The notes beneath the pieces are model-generated. The model saw only the letters and a list, made by a program, of their open reading frames with translations, had not been told where the DNA came from and ran no database searches. Made by a program: the position numbers and the translations under genes. This document shows, one piece after another, positions 36,001 through 48,657 of a stretch of DNA of 64,000 nucleotides. Numbering within the stretch: the stretch's first letter is position 1; each line of letters opens with the position of its first letter. Source of the stretch: Scedosporium boydii (Eukaryota > Ascomycota > Sordariomycetes > Microascales > Microascaceae); assembly GCA_002221725.1 (NCBI GenBank), contig NJFT01000171.1:1-64000 (forward strand). Direction: 5' to 3'.

Positions 36001-39000
36001 TCCGAAGAGCATTCGATCAAGCGGCTTTTTCCTCCCTCTCATCGTAAAACACTTTCTTGCTGGTGCTCCGTACCCGCAATCGCACTGAAATCAACCGAGA
36101 CTGCTAGTCTACCAATCAGATGCTCATGTCAGAGCCCACCTTAAGCACTAGTTAAAATAGCAACTGCGGCGGGCGGGAAATACGCAAGAATCCATGGGTC
36201 CCGTAATCGCGTCCCCCCTGCAAGTCAATGGGACCAGACTTTTCTTGGCGGGAAATGGGAGGTTGCAACCAGCGAATCGCATCTTCTAGCCGCAGGACGA
36301 GCGAGACTTGGCCCTTGCTCGGTGCCTGTGTGTGTGTGTTCCTTGCCACTTTGAACACCGGAATTGTAAGCGGTCTCCCACGCTCGGGATTGGCTGGCGA
36401 TCTCGCTCTGGAGTCTTTTTTTGCGACATTGTTGTCGCCCTAAAACAGGATGATGCCGCTTTGCACTGCCTGACTGCTACTGTCGTAAAGCAATTGTCTG
36501 CTGCAACTGTGGGGGCTTGTCTTGGAAAGCTCACGTCGTTGTGGGAGAGGGGCAGCTTGTCGACGGAGCATCTTCACAAAGGTAGTCTTATTTCTAGCGC
36601 AGCTTCCTGGATAGGAAATATTTGGTACGAGAGGCTGTCACAATATCCTGAAAGGAGCGAATATGATCATCCATCCCACCACCTCGATGGTTGGTACCTA
36701 ACGAGAGTCTTGTTGGGTTTCAACTCGACAGCCTGGTATAAGCTTTCTCTCACCCCAATCTGTCCATTAAAACAATCCTGTGTCAAAAGCTCAAAAGCAA
36801 GTCGACGGCGCAGAGAAGAAAAGGGTGTAAGGTACAAGTACAATGACATCAACGCAAGAACAAAGGGTGACTGGACCCACCTAAGGCCAAGAGTTCGAGG
36901 CCTGGGATATCGGCGGCTTAATGGGGAATTTGGCGGGCAGTGGGACCTTGGGCTAACTCCGTCCGTCCAGCCAAGCAGGATCCATATAATGCAAGCCAGC
37001 GTCGCAACGCGCCATCACAACAAGGGACGCTTCGAGCTTCACACATTCCACTTCGTCGACTGCGGAGTGGTGAGTGTACGAAACAAACTAGTAGTCTACC
37101 CACATTACGAAGTATCGAGGGGCGAAGGCGGGTGCGACTCCTAACCGGCCGTCTTCGCCAGCGGTCTTGATCAGCAAGAATGACGTCCAAATCCAATATT
37201 TGGTTTTCTCTCGGTGAACTTCTTTTTACCTTTTGGCGTTTTGTGCTTTTTAAGAACATTTGTGAAGACGGTCTTGGCGTCATTATGCCACGTGCGTAGA
37301 AGAGTTTTCTATTCCTTCTTTCCTGCACTGCTGCAGGTGATGAGAGGAAAGCTCCACAAACTGGCCATGATGTTGAACGCAACAATTAAATGTAAGCACG
37401 AAGCAGAGGTATCGCCTAGTAAATTCATGGCGGGGTTGGCGCCGGGGGCATCTAACACAGGTTACGAACTGACCTTCCCGTTGAATTAGGAGGAAGCTAC
37501 CTGCAACCGTATGAACTCAGAAGATCTAATACTGTACGTACAGTGTGAAATTACATTCATGGATCCCAGCTTCCAACTCCCTGACAAATCCGCCGATGCC
37601 TCAACTTTTCTGACAGCAAGAGCTTTGAGCATTGCCAAGGAATATCAATTGATATTGCGATCTGCTTATCAGATATCATTACGTCGATAGCCTGAGCTAT
37701 CCCTGGGTATTCGGACTGCTGAAGCAGTTCAGAGTTGAGTTCGTCTTGGTGTATGCGTACACTACTGCTGTTAAACCATCCTCCGAATTCGCCTCCCGTC
37801 CTCCTGCAACTGCCGAAACTCTGCTGCGCGTGAAATTACAAAGCGAAAAAGCACTTTAGATGTGGCTAGCCTTGCAAATAATAATATTCGATACACTTCC
37901 CCAATGGGGCATTGGGTGCTATCCGGCCCAATGAAGAAGACATGGCGGGAACTTCGACCTGGGTTTCTAGCGGGCGCCGGCGTCCTTCTGGACATTTTAG
38001 AGCGTGAAAGCGGAAAATGATTGTCCGAAACTTTCTTTTCCCTTTGCTCTCTAGTGACCGTGTGACCTGGAGTTTGGGATCTGATCAACCAGTCGGCTTC
38101 GTCGCCCGTTATTACCTTGCATTCCGGTCGCTTACTTAAGGCGGAATCATCATCTGGAATGGCTTTCCGAGACACGGGAGTCGGTGATCGCTTTTCTTTG
38201 CTCTTGGAGTAGATATCGGAAAACCGAGGTTCTATAAGTATAGAATGGTCTTCTTCAGGAAACCCGGGGCACGGAATTTAATCTGACCCGTTGATGTCAA
38301 TCTTCCTGGCTAATGAGCTCAGTGATTTCCTGGAACAACCCGGAGGCAATGAACGAACATTAGGCTGACTTCACTGCAACGCACAAGATAGGGCGAGAGA
38401 TAAATCACTTGTAAGTGGTAATCGAAGGAGAGACAAAGACAGTATCGCGTTTCAGATGGATGAGACGATTCGAGATCGAAGACGTCACCACTATCATAGT
38501 CACAAGTCATTGAGCCTTAACAAAGTTCAGATTTGATATTTATCCTGAGGCTTAGGGCATATCAAAACGAATCGAACCACTGGCTGGTGATTTATCGATG
38601 CTTTAGTCTTCCATGTGGACTCTTCTTGATTGCCCTCCTTCTTTCTCGTCAATACGAAGGAAGGTGAAACCGCCCCTGTCAGCCTTCTTCTCCATATTAC
38701 CTCGTCGTCATATTCAGATCCCAGCAGAGCCTCTTACAGTCTTACCCAGTTAAGCAGGGGCTGCAGAATGTACTTGTACTCCCCTGTCTGTCCAAGCAAA
38801 GGCCCAAGAACTGCAGTGTGCACAGGATGCCCAAGTCTGTTTCCCCATCTTGCTTTCTTAAGACCAGGGTCCATGTTCGAGCTTTGGGCACGTGTTATTA
38901 CAGGTGATGATGTTTCTGATAGATCAAATCAGCGTCGTAATCTGATCCTCAGAACCATCCGCGCCGATAGATGTGGTCGCTCCTACTTCGTACAGGCATA

Positions 39001-42000
39001 CCGCCGTTCCTTCCAGCCGGACGTGTAGTCTGGACTAGTGAAGAAAGCCTAAGGGCAACAGGAGAAGAGAGTAAAACGAAAGTCTTCGGCATAAGTCTCT
39101 TAATTAAACCTCCGTTCAGAGGATGTTGGCGGGACCGGGCCATTCAAGTCGAAGTTGGTTGCCAGTCGCGTCTACATCAATACCTCTTCCCCGAGCTTCT
39201 CCAATTTACCCCAAGACTATAAAATTGGCTGAAGAGGCTTTGGCTAGCTAAGGGGTTTCCATACAACGGCACCCTCTTCTTGGAAGAGAGTGCACAGTAG
39301 AAAATCAACATCTAAAAACCCGACTTGGCCCCCATTCGATATGAAGACTTACTCTCTGAACACCTCGTGCTCACCTCTTGCTCGCCTTGACCCGGGCCTT
39401 CAAACAACCGAGGGTAGCAGATGAGTGGGACTTTAATACACAGTTCCGTAAACAACAATGACAGTGCCGATCGTTGGTGCGCGGCGTGGGCAAGACCCCT
39501 TTTGACAAGCAGTTTTGAGCATGGTAACGTCTCGCTTGGGGTTGGGACGTGCTTCGGAATGAGATGTTAGGGAGCAGAAATCCAACATTGAAGTGGTCAG
39601 GTGAAGCTAGCAATCTGGGGTTGGCCTGCCATGTGGGTATCACAGCATAAGTCCTGCAGCCGTTTTACCATTAATTGTCTGAACACACTATTTGACAAGG
39701 GTACAGGTGCACTAACCAATGCTGATAAAGGCCCTTCAATTGCAACATTTCTTCCGAGCCAAGCCTCGAACCAGACAGGCTCGAAACTCCACACGAGCCC
39801 AGCGTCAAAGTTGTCCTTTCCCCTGTACACTATTTTCAGAACACCATCAACTTGTAGGTTCTCGCCCAACTACACTGCTAGTGTCACGCAGTAGCGATAC
39901 TGGAAGGAGCGCTCTTCTTAATTGCGTAATCCGGGTCGGCCAACTACAAACGCACACCCGCGGCAGGACCAAGGTAAGCCTCTTCCTGTCTCGTAACTTT
40001 CGTACCTACCGAGGTACATACTTCCCAAGATGTAAGTGACTACTCCATACAGCATCCAGGGGCCAGAGTCCTCCACGCTCCAACTCGATATGTAGCCCGT
40101 CTCGCTCCGGCGATGGAGATCATTGATGTGTTGAGTCCATGTCCTCATGAAGGATATGCATTGCCTGTCCTAGACACAGATTCGCGAGCTTCTTATGCTC
40201 GCGCACATGATGACCACATCTCTGAGACTTATGGTACTGCTACAAAAGACTGGGATGCTGTGTATTAGATTTTGTACTTGCAAGGTCCGCTGTCTCTGCC
40301 GTTTTCGGCTGCTTCTCAGGTAAGCCTTCCCGCATTCCCCGTGCTCTTTCCCACTGGATGCTGCTGCAGCGGGATGCATGGGAAGGTGCAAGAAAGCGAA
40401 ACCTATCACACCTCGGTCACCCTTGCCAGCCCACCTCCATGAGTTTGGAAGGTACATTTCCGATACCTACCCGGCGAGGTGATGGGTCCCTCTGTATCTC
40501 CATGCTCCTGCTTCGTATTTCCAGCGAATAATGCGCCTCTCCAAGCTTCCTACGACGCTTCAATTCGACTCTGTTCTCTGTCCATATGTTCAATATTACA
40601 AACAACAAGCAATTACACCGTGTGTGGCCCAAATCTCGCACCTACACCGGGACGACAGAAGAATGAAGCGATCAATATTTCGTACTTCGTAATAACGATC
40701 AGCGATAAAAACAGTCCTAAGGGGTCTTGAGATTAGCATACCCCGGAAGGCTCGGTACCGATCACCACCGATCAGGTCCGCAGGGGTATCACTGTTGGCT
40801 TCTAGGAGGGTGGTGGCTGCTACACGGCCGCATCCAGAGAGTGGTCAGAGCTTCCTCAGCGTCCAGAGAAGTACCTGTACACTAATAGCAGGGAACAAGT
40901 GGTGAGGTAGCGTAGTCTTACAGTGCAGTGCAGTGCACTGCCCAGCTTCTTGCGGAATAGCGTCATGGATGGTCTTGCTGCAAATGGAGCTCTGCTTCCA
41001 TCCTTGCACCTCAGGGCCTTGCTCCCTTGCTCCCTTCATCACAAGGATTAAGATCCCGTGGTCTGCGCATTGTGGATATATCCCCCTGACATCCTTGTAC
41101 AAGGAATACTTCGTACTACGCGGCTTCGTGCTTTCCATTCTCTTATCGCTTGCGACACCAATTTTAGCTCTGCACAGATCAACGGTTTCTCCTTCCCTGG
41201 GTGGATGTCGACACTATTCAGGCATGGGCATGACGGACTAGTATTACAAAGCACAAAACATCATCACCTCAAACTCCGATGCCCGTTTCCCGTTTCCCGC
41301 AGCCCGTCAAGCCTCGACCTACTCTCCACCAGCGTGTCAAGTTTGTTGATCGTAAGTGCTCCAGCCCCAAACGAACCGGAGATCTCTGTCCGCCTCTCTG
41401 CGGCTCTTCCCTCTCAAGGAAACAAGTGCAAGGGCGCCAGCATCAGAACCAAGCAGTCGAACTCAAGTCTTCAGCAAAGCACATCGGACACTAGCACAAC
41501 AATGCATCTGATGCAGTGCGCCATGGTCTGTTTCATCGGCACATTGCTGAAGACAACGCGCCCCACACCACCTTCATTTTATCGATAGGACGAGCCTTGA
41601 TCATCCTTTACCCCAGATTATCCCCCTTGGAGTCTGGATGGACCAAATGCCAACTGTAACCAGCCTTGCCAAATTGGGAGGCGACCATGGCTCGTCTACT
41701 CTTCGTATGAAGTACTTCGTCCACTAAACCGCCTGGTGCTTGTGCGGTGGGTAAAACCCCTTGATAGACCCAGTCATTGATGTTTCTCGCAGCACAGGGG
41801 TCTCCTGTCCGTGATACATCCCAACGCCCGTCTCAATGACAGTGGATTCCACAGGCATGGTAATCTAATCGATAACGTCACCGACTTCGTACAAAGTACT
41901 ACAACGACCAGTAGCCCCTTGGGTCGGCTTCATGTCAGACTCGCTACCGTGTTAAGTCTGTCGAGGATGTCAACCCGTCCTGGATCCCATGTTATTCAAT

Positions 42001-45000
42001 CTCACTGTTACATCGGGCTATCGGTCCTGATCATACCACGAATACGATTCCTGGCCAAATAGGAGAGGACTGCTTCTCCATCGGGGACAAGGAGATGCCA
42101 TGCCATCGTGAGGAAGAAGGAGAACCTGCAAATTGTCCCAGCCCCAAATGGGCCCAGAGATTTTACGATGTTGATTGCCAATCTGGAGAAGGTCGGTGAG
42201 ATGAAGGGTCAGCAAGGAGGCCCGTCTGATTCGATTTTGTAAAACTTAGACATCGCAATCCAATCGGACGCTCGGAGTGATTGATAAAGTAGCGGGAAGA
42301 TGCTTCCATCACCCTTCTCCGAACGGATAATTCCTTCGCCGAGATAAATCCCCATGGCTTTTCGGTGAGTGGGAGAAGAGTGCGCCCGTCCTTATTGAGC
42401 CGGCATAAGGGTAAGTTGGGTCATTTATTGATCATCAGGAGATGGCAGCTATCATTCGCGGTCGAAATATTAATCCACATATATCATATTTGTCTACATC
42501 ACATTCTCTGCCGCACTAACAAGCTTTGTAAATAGCGCAAGGTGCGCTCCTCCATGTTATGGAATGTCAGCAAAGAGCACCTCACTCCGTTTCATTGTTG
42601 CAATCTCCAATACTTCGCAAGACTCGTTGTGTTCTTTAAGATGCGTTTCTATTGGCGTAATTTCAACTAACCGTCCGATAGACCAAACCAAGGGATAAGA
42701 TGACCGAAGTCTTTTGCAATATCTGCCGTCCCCGAAGTCCACAAGCTGATGCTCGTGACAAGGATATATGGCGAACTTGGAATTGAACTCCATAGCGAGT
42801 CAGAGGTTGCCCTCACAGAGAATAGCGGTCTCATCACCCCGGTGCCGTGGCGTGGCCGGCCGAAAACACCTCCTCATAGCGCTTTGGAAGACGGCGAAAC
42901 TACACTAACACGGTCCGTTGCTAACATATCATTGTCGCAAAACCCCCTTAACAATGGAAATGACGTTCGGTACTAGTATTTGGGGTCTAGTGGTTTGTCA
43001 CGCATAATACCACTACGCCCCGTGGCTTCTGGTTCTCCAATGTTTTCTCCCGGACGCAGAAGCGCAGCGGGCTGGCTCAAGATATGCATCAAGCATGCTG
43101 AGAACCCCAATACGTCGTGCAGGAGAAGAAAGCTTGATAGCCAATGACAAGATAGGGACGGCTGTATGCGAGCGGCATACTCGCACGGGAAACGGCGCCG
43201 GGGCAAGAGCAACTTGGCTCGGCGGTCATTACCCTGATTGCAGTTCTGAAGCCCGAATAATCACAAATGGCGCCTGTTTCGGGGGAACTAGGGGTGTGAA
43301 GGCCATATGGGCTTATCCAATGCTCAGGTTCGGTGACCTCCTACCCGCCCATCTCCCATTCTTCCACCTTACTTCCAAGCCAGCCGTTTTACGGCCCCGT
43401 GATCATTCTATTGCATTGCCCTTACCGCAATGCAGGGCTAGGTAGCGTCGTTAATATCGTCCCGCCCGTTGGTTGATGGTGGGGGATATGCAGTTAATCT
43501 TGATCGGTAGGCGACTGTCTGGTCATCTTCGGAGGCCACGACCGAGAAACTTGCTTCTTCAGAACGGCGCCGTGCCAAGAAGGCCGTGGGGGTTAGTATT
43601 CAAAGTTCTAGACTCGTCTTTCCTCATCCCGGGGATAGCTGTCAACGTGATCTAATCAAGTGGTGTAGCAGCTGAAACAAGTGGGCAACTCTCTGTCTAG
43701 ACCTCTCAAGGCCGCCGAGATACCCATCAAAAAGGTCCACGCTATACGGAGGACTGCCGGAACTATCTAAATGTGAGCTGGCCCGGCCATATCCTGCGTG
43801 TGGAAGCTGCAGTGGCTCCTTCGTTGTGGCCGTTGTATCTGCTACTTTGTACGGAGACCCTATGACAGGAAAGACAAAACTTCGGAGCAGGCGGGCTGAA
43901 AGGACCTCAAGCTTACCGAGCTACTCGATGGTTTATCCACCCGCCAGGGTGCTGCCGCCTCAGAGTCAGGCCACCACTACAACCAGATGGTGACTCCCCG
44001 TTTATTAAGGAGAGAGGCATCTTAGTTCTGCAGGTCGCTTCCACCATGATTCTCCTTGAGATTAAAAAGCTTGCATACCCGAATTAGTTGGGGTACAAAA
44101 AACCGCGGCCGATTCAAGCGGGTCTTTCTCCAAGTATTGGAGACGGGCTCTCTTCTTGGACTTCCGGCTAAAAACGAAGATCCTCTAATTCTCCACCCGG
44201 CTCTCTGCCATCCCCGGCCGGAGCGCGCAGAAACATAAGGCACCGTTGCTATAACTATAGCTGGCAATCTATTCTCTGACCTGTCAGCTGTCTTGTTGTA
44301 TATAACGTTGTACAATGGAATAATGGGGACAGGTTTTTTCCGGAGGTGGGTGGGTATATACTCATGGGCAATTTTGAAGTTTTCTTTGAGCTCGAATTCA
44401 AAAAGCTGCTAGCAATACCTCGAAGGAGGGTTTTGTCCGTTCTTACCATTTCGGAGGCTCCGGACTTGGAAGCGCAAATGTGAATGGGCGCGGAAAGCGT
44501 TGGCATTCGTGGCCAAGGAGCAGGCCTTGTGCCACACCGAAGCATGAGGGAGGAATGGCTGGCTTTAGGTATGCGGGATGGGCAATGAAGGTTCCTTTTG
44601 GTATAATCTACCGCCTGCATTTCCCTTCGCAAATAGTGGTGCGGAAGCAAGGGCCTACGAGGAAACACTGATGCATATACTCACATAGAGGGAGTGATGT
44701 TTCTTTTTCTTTTCCACTCTCTACAAACCACTGCAGTGGCGTTGTCTCAGTTCCTCGGATCCTCTAATTTGTGACCAAAGGCCGGCGGTCGGCCGGAGCC
44801 GTCTAGAGTCTCCGACGGCACGAGAGTGTGGCAACCGGAAAGCTCCAGAAGTATGAATCAACTGCCTACTTTCTTTGGGTGTGGAGCGGCCAGATTCGAA
44901 GTTCCGAAAGCCTCCCCAGGTCCTCGAGAGTGGACAAAAGTAATGGAGAAGGAGCTCGCGTGGTATAGAGTTGGCGTATATTTATGGAGAGGCATGAAGT

Positions 45001-46591
45001 TCGACACATGGCAGAGTAGCACGAGGGACTGAATTGGTGGGATTTTACGGTCTCGGGAGATAGAATGTTGATATCTGCGTTAATAACAAGAGATGGGCTT
45101 TCGTGTATTCGAAGTCTAGCTTTGGATTCAATGAATCATGTTTGTTAATCCTGTTCTCTCACAGAGAAAGCCACCATCTTGGAAACGGAATATTCATATC
45201 ATGTCAATCTGCAAGTATGGCCTCTAAGGATGCCCCGGCCTAGGACGGAAGGGCAAGGAATGGGTAGCTCGAAGTCGCCCTCGTTGATTGCAGAGCTTAA
45301 CTTTAAGCTAGGAAGCTTCCAGGCATACTTGAGATCTGGCCTGCGTTTGTGAGTTCTTACGAGCTCGAGTTTCTTGACGGTGACTGCTTCAAAGAGAATA
45401 TCTCTAGAGCTTACCTGTTTCAATACTCGTGTCAGCGTAGCTCCTTCATCGATATTGTCTCGCTCATGTCCCCATAGCTATCCTCAGAATTGGAGAGTTC
45501 CTCGCCCATATATGGATGGCACTCTCGGGAGAGACTTATGTGAGAAAAGGGGCATATATTCACCGAGATGCCCTCTCTCTCCCACGTTATTTAAGCCGTT
45601 GAACTTGAACTTATCATGCCATAGATGCTAGTCTCGGTTGGCGGTGTCGCGCCCGCCCATGCATGCCGTGATCCCCGAGATGGCAAGGAAGGTGGTTTGG
45701 GTCAGTACGGCCCGTAGCCATGTGCCGCCCGGTATCGTCTTTCTTTTATCGCCATTTCATGGTCATGCTAAGCAGATTGTAACTTACTTCATCGAGGTGA
45801 AGCCATCGCCGAGGGAGCGTGATGGCAAGTCAGGCTACTACACTCGAGTCGAGCCTATACGAGTCGTGTGTTCAACAGCTGTATTACTAGTTACTTTACC
45901 ATGAACTTGTTGCAAATTTCCCCAGACGATTTGAAGCGGCGAGAAAGGGGTGTGTATGCTGTGAGTTTATTTAAGCCACTGTGACTTCCTCTCCCTCGAG
46001 AACCAGGGACGAAGTGTAGTCTCAGCCTCGGTTTCTTGTCCTTTTGGGGGATTCCTCGGCCATCCTCAACATGCAGGCCTTTTGGAGTAGTCGTGCTATG
46101 ATGGCACATTACGATTACTCTGGAGAGTAGTTGTAAGAGTCAGCGAAACTCTCGGCTCATCTACCCCAAGGCTTGTTCGAGTTCTCACTCTAGATGGGTC
46201 TATCAAGGCCAAGGCGATACTGCTGGCATTTTGTCCTAAGAACAAGACGGTCATAAACACTATGAGTCGATCCACTCATATCTAGACTACCGATATCTTC
46301 GTTCCAGGCCTCAACGCTATATACAAGAAATATCCATGGCCCTAGAAACAAGCGTAAACATACGCCCCCATGCGAAAAAGATACTCGCGGTAGAGCTTCC
46401 AAGGGAAAGAATATGAATGATCCAATTCCAAACATGCACGATTTCTCTTTCCGGAAATGTCTCGTGGAAAATGCCCCTACTGGGATCCATCTAATGGAAT
46501 ATACAAAAAATAAAAAGAATAGAGAAAGCCGTAAAAGAAGACGCCATAGTCTCGCAGAACTTAAGTATGCGAACTTCTTCTCGAACAACTC
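30018..46591. other. 16.6-kb gene-poor block
   Basis: I can support no gene in this block. The proximal 1 kb is the leader and promoter of the C2H2 regulator. Beyond it, open frames are short, begin at weak starts and resemble no family I know; the longest (36308-37144) starts at a non-ATG codon and has mixed composition. Base composition is more AT-rich than the flanking genes. The block holds 12 of the 19 exact copies of TACTTCGTA/TACGAAGTA plus several one-base variants, and a CCAGG-rich array at 33784-33820. I saw no transposase, reverse transcriptase or terminal repeat. A strongly decayed element cannot be excluded by eye. Confidence 0.5.
33784..33820. repeat. CCAGGC/CCAGAC short array
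   Basis: Seven imperfect copies of a CCAGG/CCAGA-centred unit of 5-6 bp occur in 37 bp. Related clusters lie at 51671-51689, 54411-54441 and 54741-54779. Confidence 0.75.
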
Positions 46592-48657
46592 CTATATCAT
46601 CGCCAGAACGGCAGCAGCGACGCTGCCGAGGGCCAGCGCCACTTTGATGCCTGGCCGGCTTCCGTCGCTGGCCTGCTGCGTAGTGGAGTCAGCCTGCGCC
46701 GTGACGGTGGAGTCCTCGGGGACGACTGAATTCTCGGTGAGGCCGCAGAGGCCGTAGAAAGTAGGGATATCGGTGGGGGTGGTGATTGCTTTGACCATGG
46801 CACCGCAGTTGGCGTATTGCGCCATGTATGCCGTTTTCGTATCAGCGTCGATGACGACTTGTCAAAGATGTTAGTTGAACATGTCCCCCTTTTCAGACGT
46901 CCCTCTTCTTGATCGAATGTGTGTGTGTGTGTGTGTGAGGGAGAGAGAGCACAAAACTTACCATATGCGGATCGCAAAAACGTATCGCCAAGAAGAATAA
47001 AGTCATCGCTGGCAACAATCCCCAAGTAACACCTCGGCGGGTTACTCAACTCCCTAATAATCTCACGATACGGCACCCGAATCGTCACGCCCTCAAACTC
47101 GAAATCCAACGTCCCCTGGTACCCAACAAACTTACAATCCACGCCATAGAACCCATTCTCATCCTCCCCAGCCGACCCAAAGTCCGCAGCAATCAAATCC
47201 GTCAACGCCCTCGGCAGCAACGAAAGCGTGGCGCCGCTATCCAGAAACACCGGCGTGCTCGAACTGGGATACTTCCGGGACGGCCTATTCGGCGCCTCGA
47301 GCGACATGCCCTTCATCTGGACCCAGTACCTCGGCACGCCGTCGGGGGACTGCGCCGCGGGGATGATGGGTAACGGGGCCAGCCAGCCCGAGAACTTAGC
47401 CGTGTCGACGCCGCCGAAGACGATGACGCCTTCTTGGTCGGATTTGCTGCCGAGCCCGATGGAGAAGGCTTTGGTTTTGGTGACGCCTTGGGAGGCGAGC
47501 TCGTCGATGAAGTTGCGGTATTGGGTCGTTACGCCTTCGCCGTAGCCGATGCCGAGGATGCCGGCGAATTGGTCTTCTGTGCCGGTGGCGACACCGAATT
47601 GGACGTCTTTGAGGACGGCGTTGCCTTTTGTTTGTTAGAGGGCTCTGGGAGATTTCCTCCTGAAAGGGAATAGGGGTTTCTTTAACTTACTTCCTGGGAG
47701 ACCGATGGAGTCTCGGATGTAAGTCACGTTGGCGGCTCCGATGCCGTACCTCAACGTCTTGTTTCCGGAGAAATTGGAGGCTGTCGTCGAGGCCCCGGCG
47801 TCGTAGTAACCAACCGCCTCGCAGAATCTCACGTCTCGATCGGGAAGAATGCTGCAGTCGGGGTTGACCCAGAGCTCAAAGGAGCCAGTGTCGAGTTGCA
47901 CGAAGATGGGTTGAGGAGGAGTGCCAAAATTTACTAAAGAAAATGTGAGAAAAAAGAAAGGGTTTGAGAATGACGAGAGGAAGACACGCCCGAGGCGGGA
48001 CTTACATTGTGCGTAGTAGGCCACGTCAGATCGATTTGCTAGTTCGAGCTCAACCGCACGCTTAAACAGGCCTGGTTTCGTCGAGTGCACGACGGGTAAT
48101 GTCAAGACGCCCGAGGATCCAGCGCCGTCGTTGGGAGTCTGTCTCGAAGTACGGTTCTTCCTACCCATCCAGACAGGAAGGGTGACGAGATCCCCAACGT
48201 CTTCGTCAATCGGAAGACTGATTCCTCTCGGCGCCTTTGCCTTCGTCTTCCGCGTCTTCTGAACTGGTAGAGTAACTAGATCCCCCACATCCTCATCAAC
48301 AGGAAGACTGAGGGCCCTCGGGGTCTTCGCCTTTGTCTTTCGCAACCGCGCAACGGGCAATGTCACAGCATCCATGCCTAGTTCCTCCTCAACGGGCAAC
48401 TGCCTCCTCTCAACCGGTGTTCTCCTCACTTTCGTCTTCTTCATCTCCGGAATAGGTAACGTCAAAAGGGACATGTCGTTGCCGTTGTCTACCACGGGGA
48501 GCTGACCTCTGGCAAGGACATTGCTTCGGGTGGTGTATGGCAGAGCCCGGAGGTGATCTTGAGTATCGCGGGCGACAACATCATCGCTGAAGGATATTTG
48601 AGGCCAGGATCTTACACATACTGCCAACACCAGCACCAGGAGGGGATAGAGTGCCAT
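46592..48657 (-). CDS. GPI-anchored aspartyl protease with repeated propeptide
   Basis: The exons are 48657-48006, 47933-47691, 47624-46962 and 46857-46592, giving 607 residues; all three introns (66-104 nt) split codons in phase 1. A signal peptide (1-20) is followed by a propeptide with four tandem units of 30-34 residues (about 53-170) of the form L-P-V, an acidic stretch, L-T-L-P-V and a Lys/Arg-rich linker. A Lys-Arg at 199-200 is a likely Kex2 cleavage point before the mature enzyme. The A1-family domain starts Y-Y-A-Q-L-N-F-G-T-P-P-Q. The catalytic aspartates are Asp232 (D-T-G-S) and Asp427 (D-S-G-A; Ala where Ser or Thr is usual). After a Ser/Thr/Gln-rich stem the protein ends in a hydrophobic tail preceded by small residues, the usual GPI signal. 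It resembles yapsins, cell-surface proteases acting in wall maintenance. Confidence 0.92.
46917..46949. repeat. GT/GA microsatellite in a protease intron
   Basis: About ten GT units followed by six GA units lie inside the third intron of the aspartyl protease gene (46961-46858). Confidence 0.9.

Noticed and set aside
36308..37144. 278-codon plus-strand frame in the gene-poor block
   Set aside because: It begins at TTG, has no family resemblance and mixed composition, and overlaps other frames of similar quality. At this base composition it is likely chance.
30600..42000. loxP-like recombination sites
   Set aside because: The word ACTTCGTA is shared with the arm of loxP, but no place shows two full 13-bp inverted arms around an 8-bp spacer, and no recombinase gene is present. 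I treat the likeness as chance.
48069..48507. RiPP-type precursor with repeated cores
   Set aside because: The repeats resemble Kex2-spaced precursor peptides at first sight, but most units lack a Lys-Arg between them, the frame continues into a full aspartyl protease, and no UstYa-like or other maturation gene is nearby.
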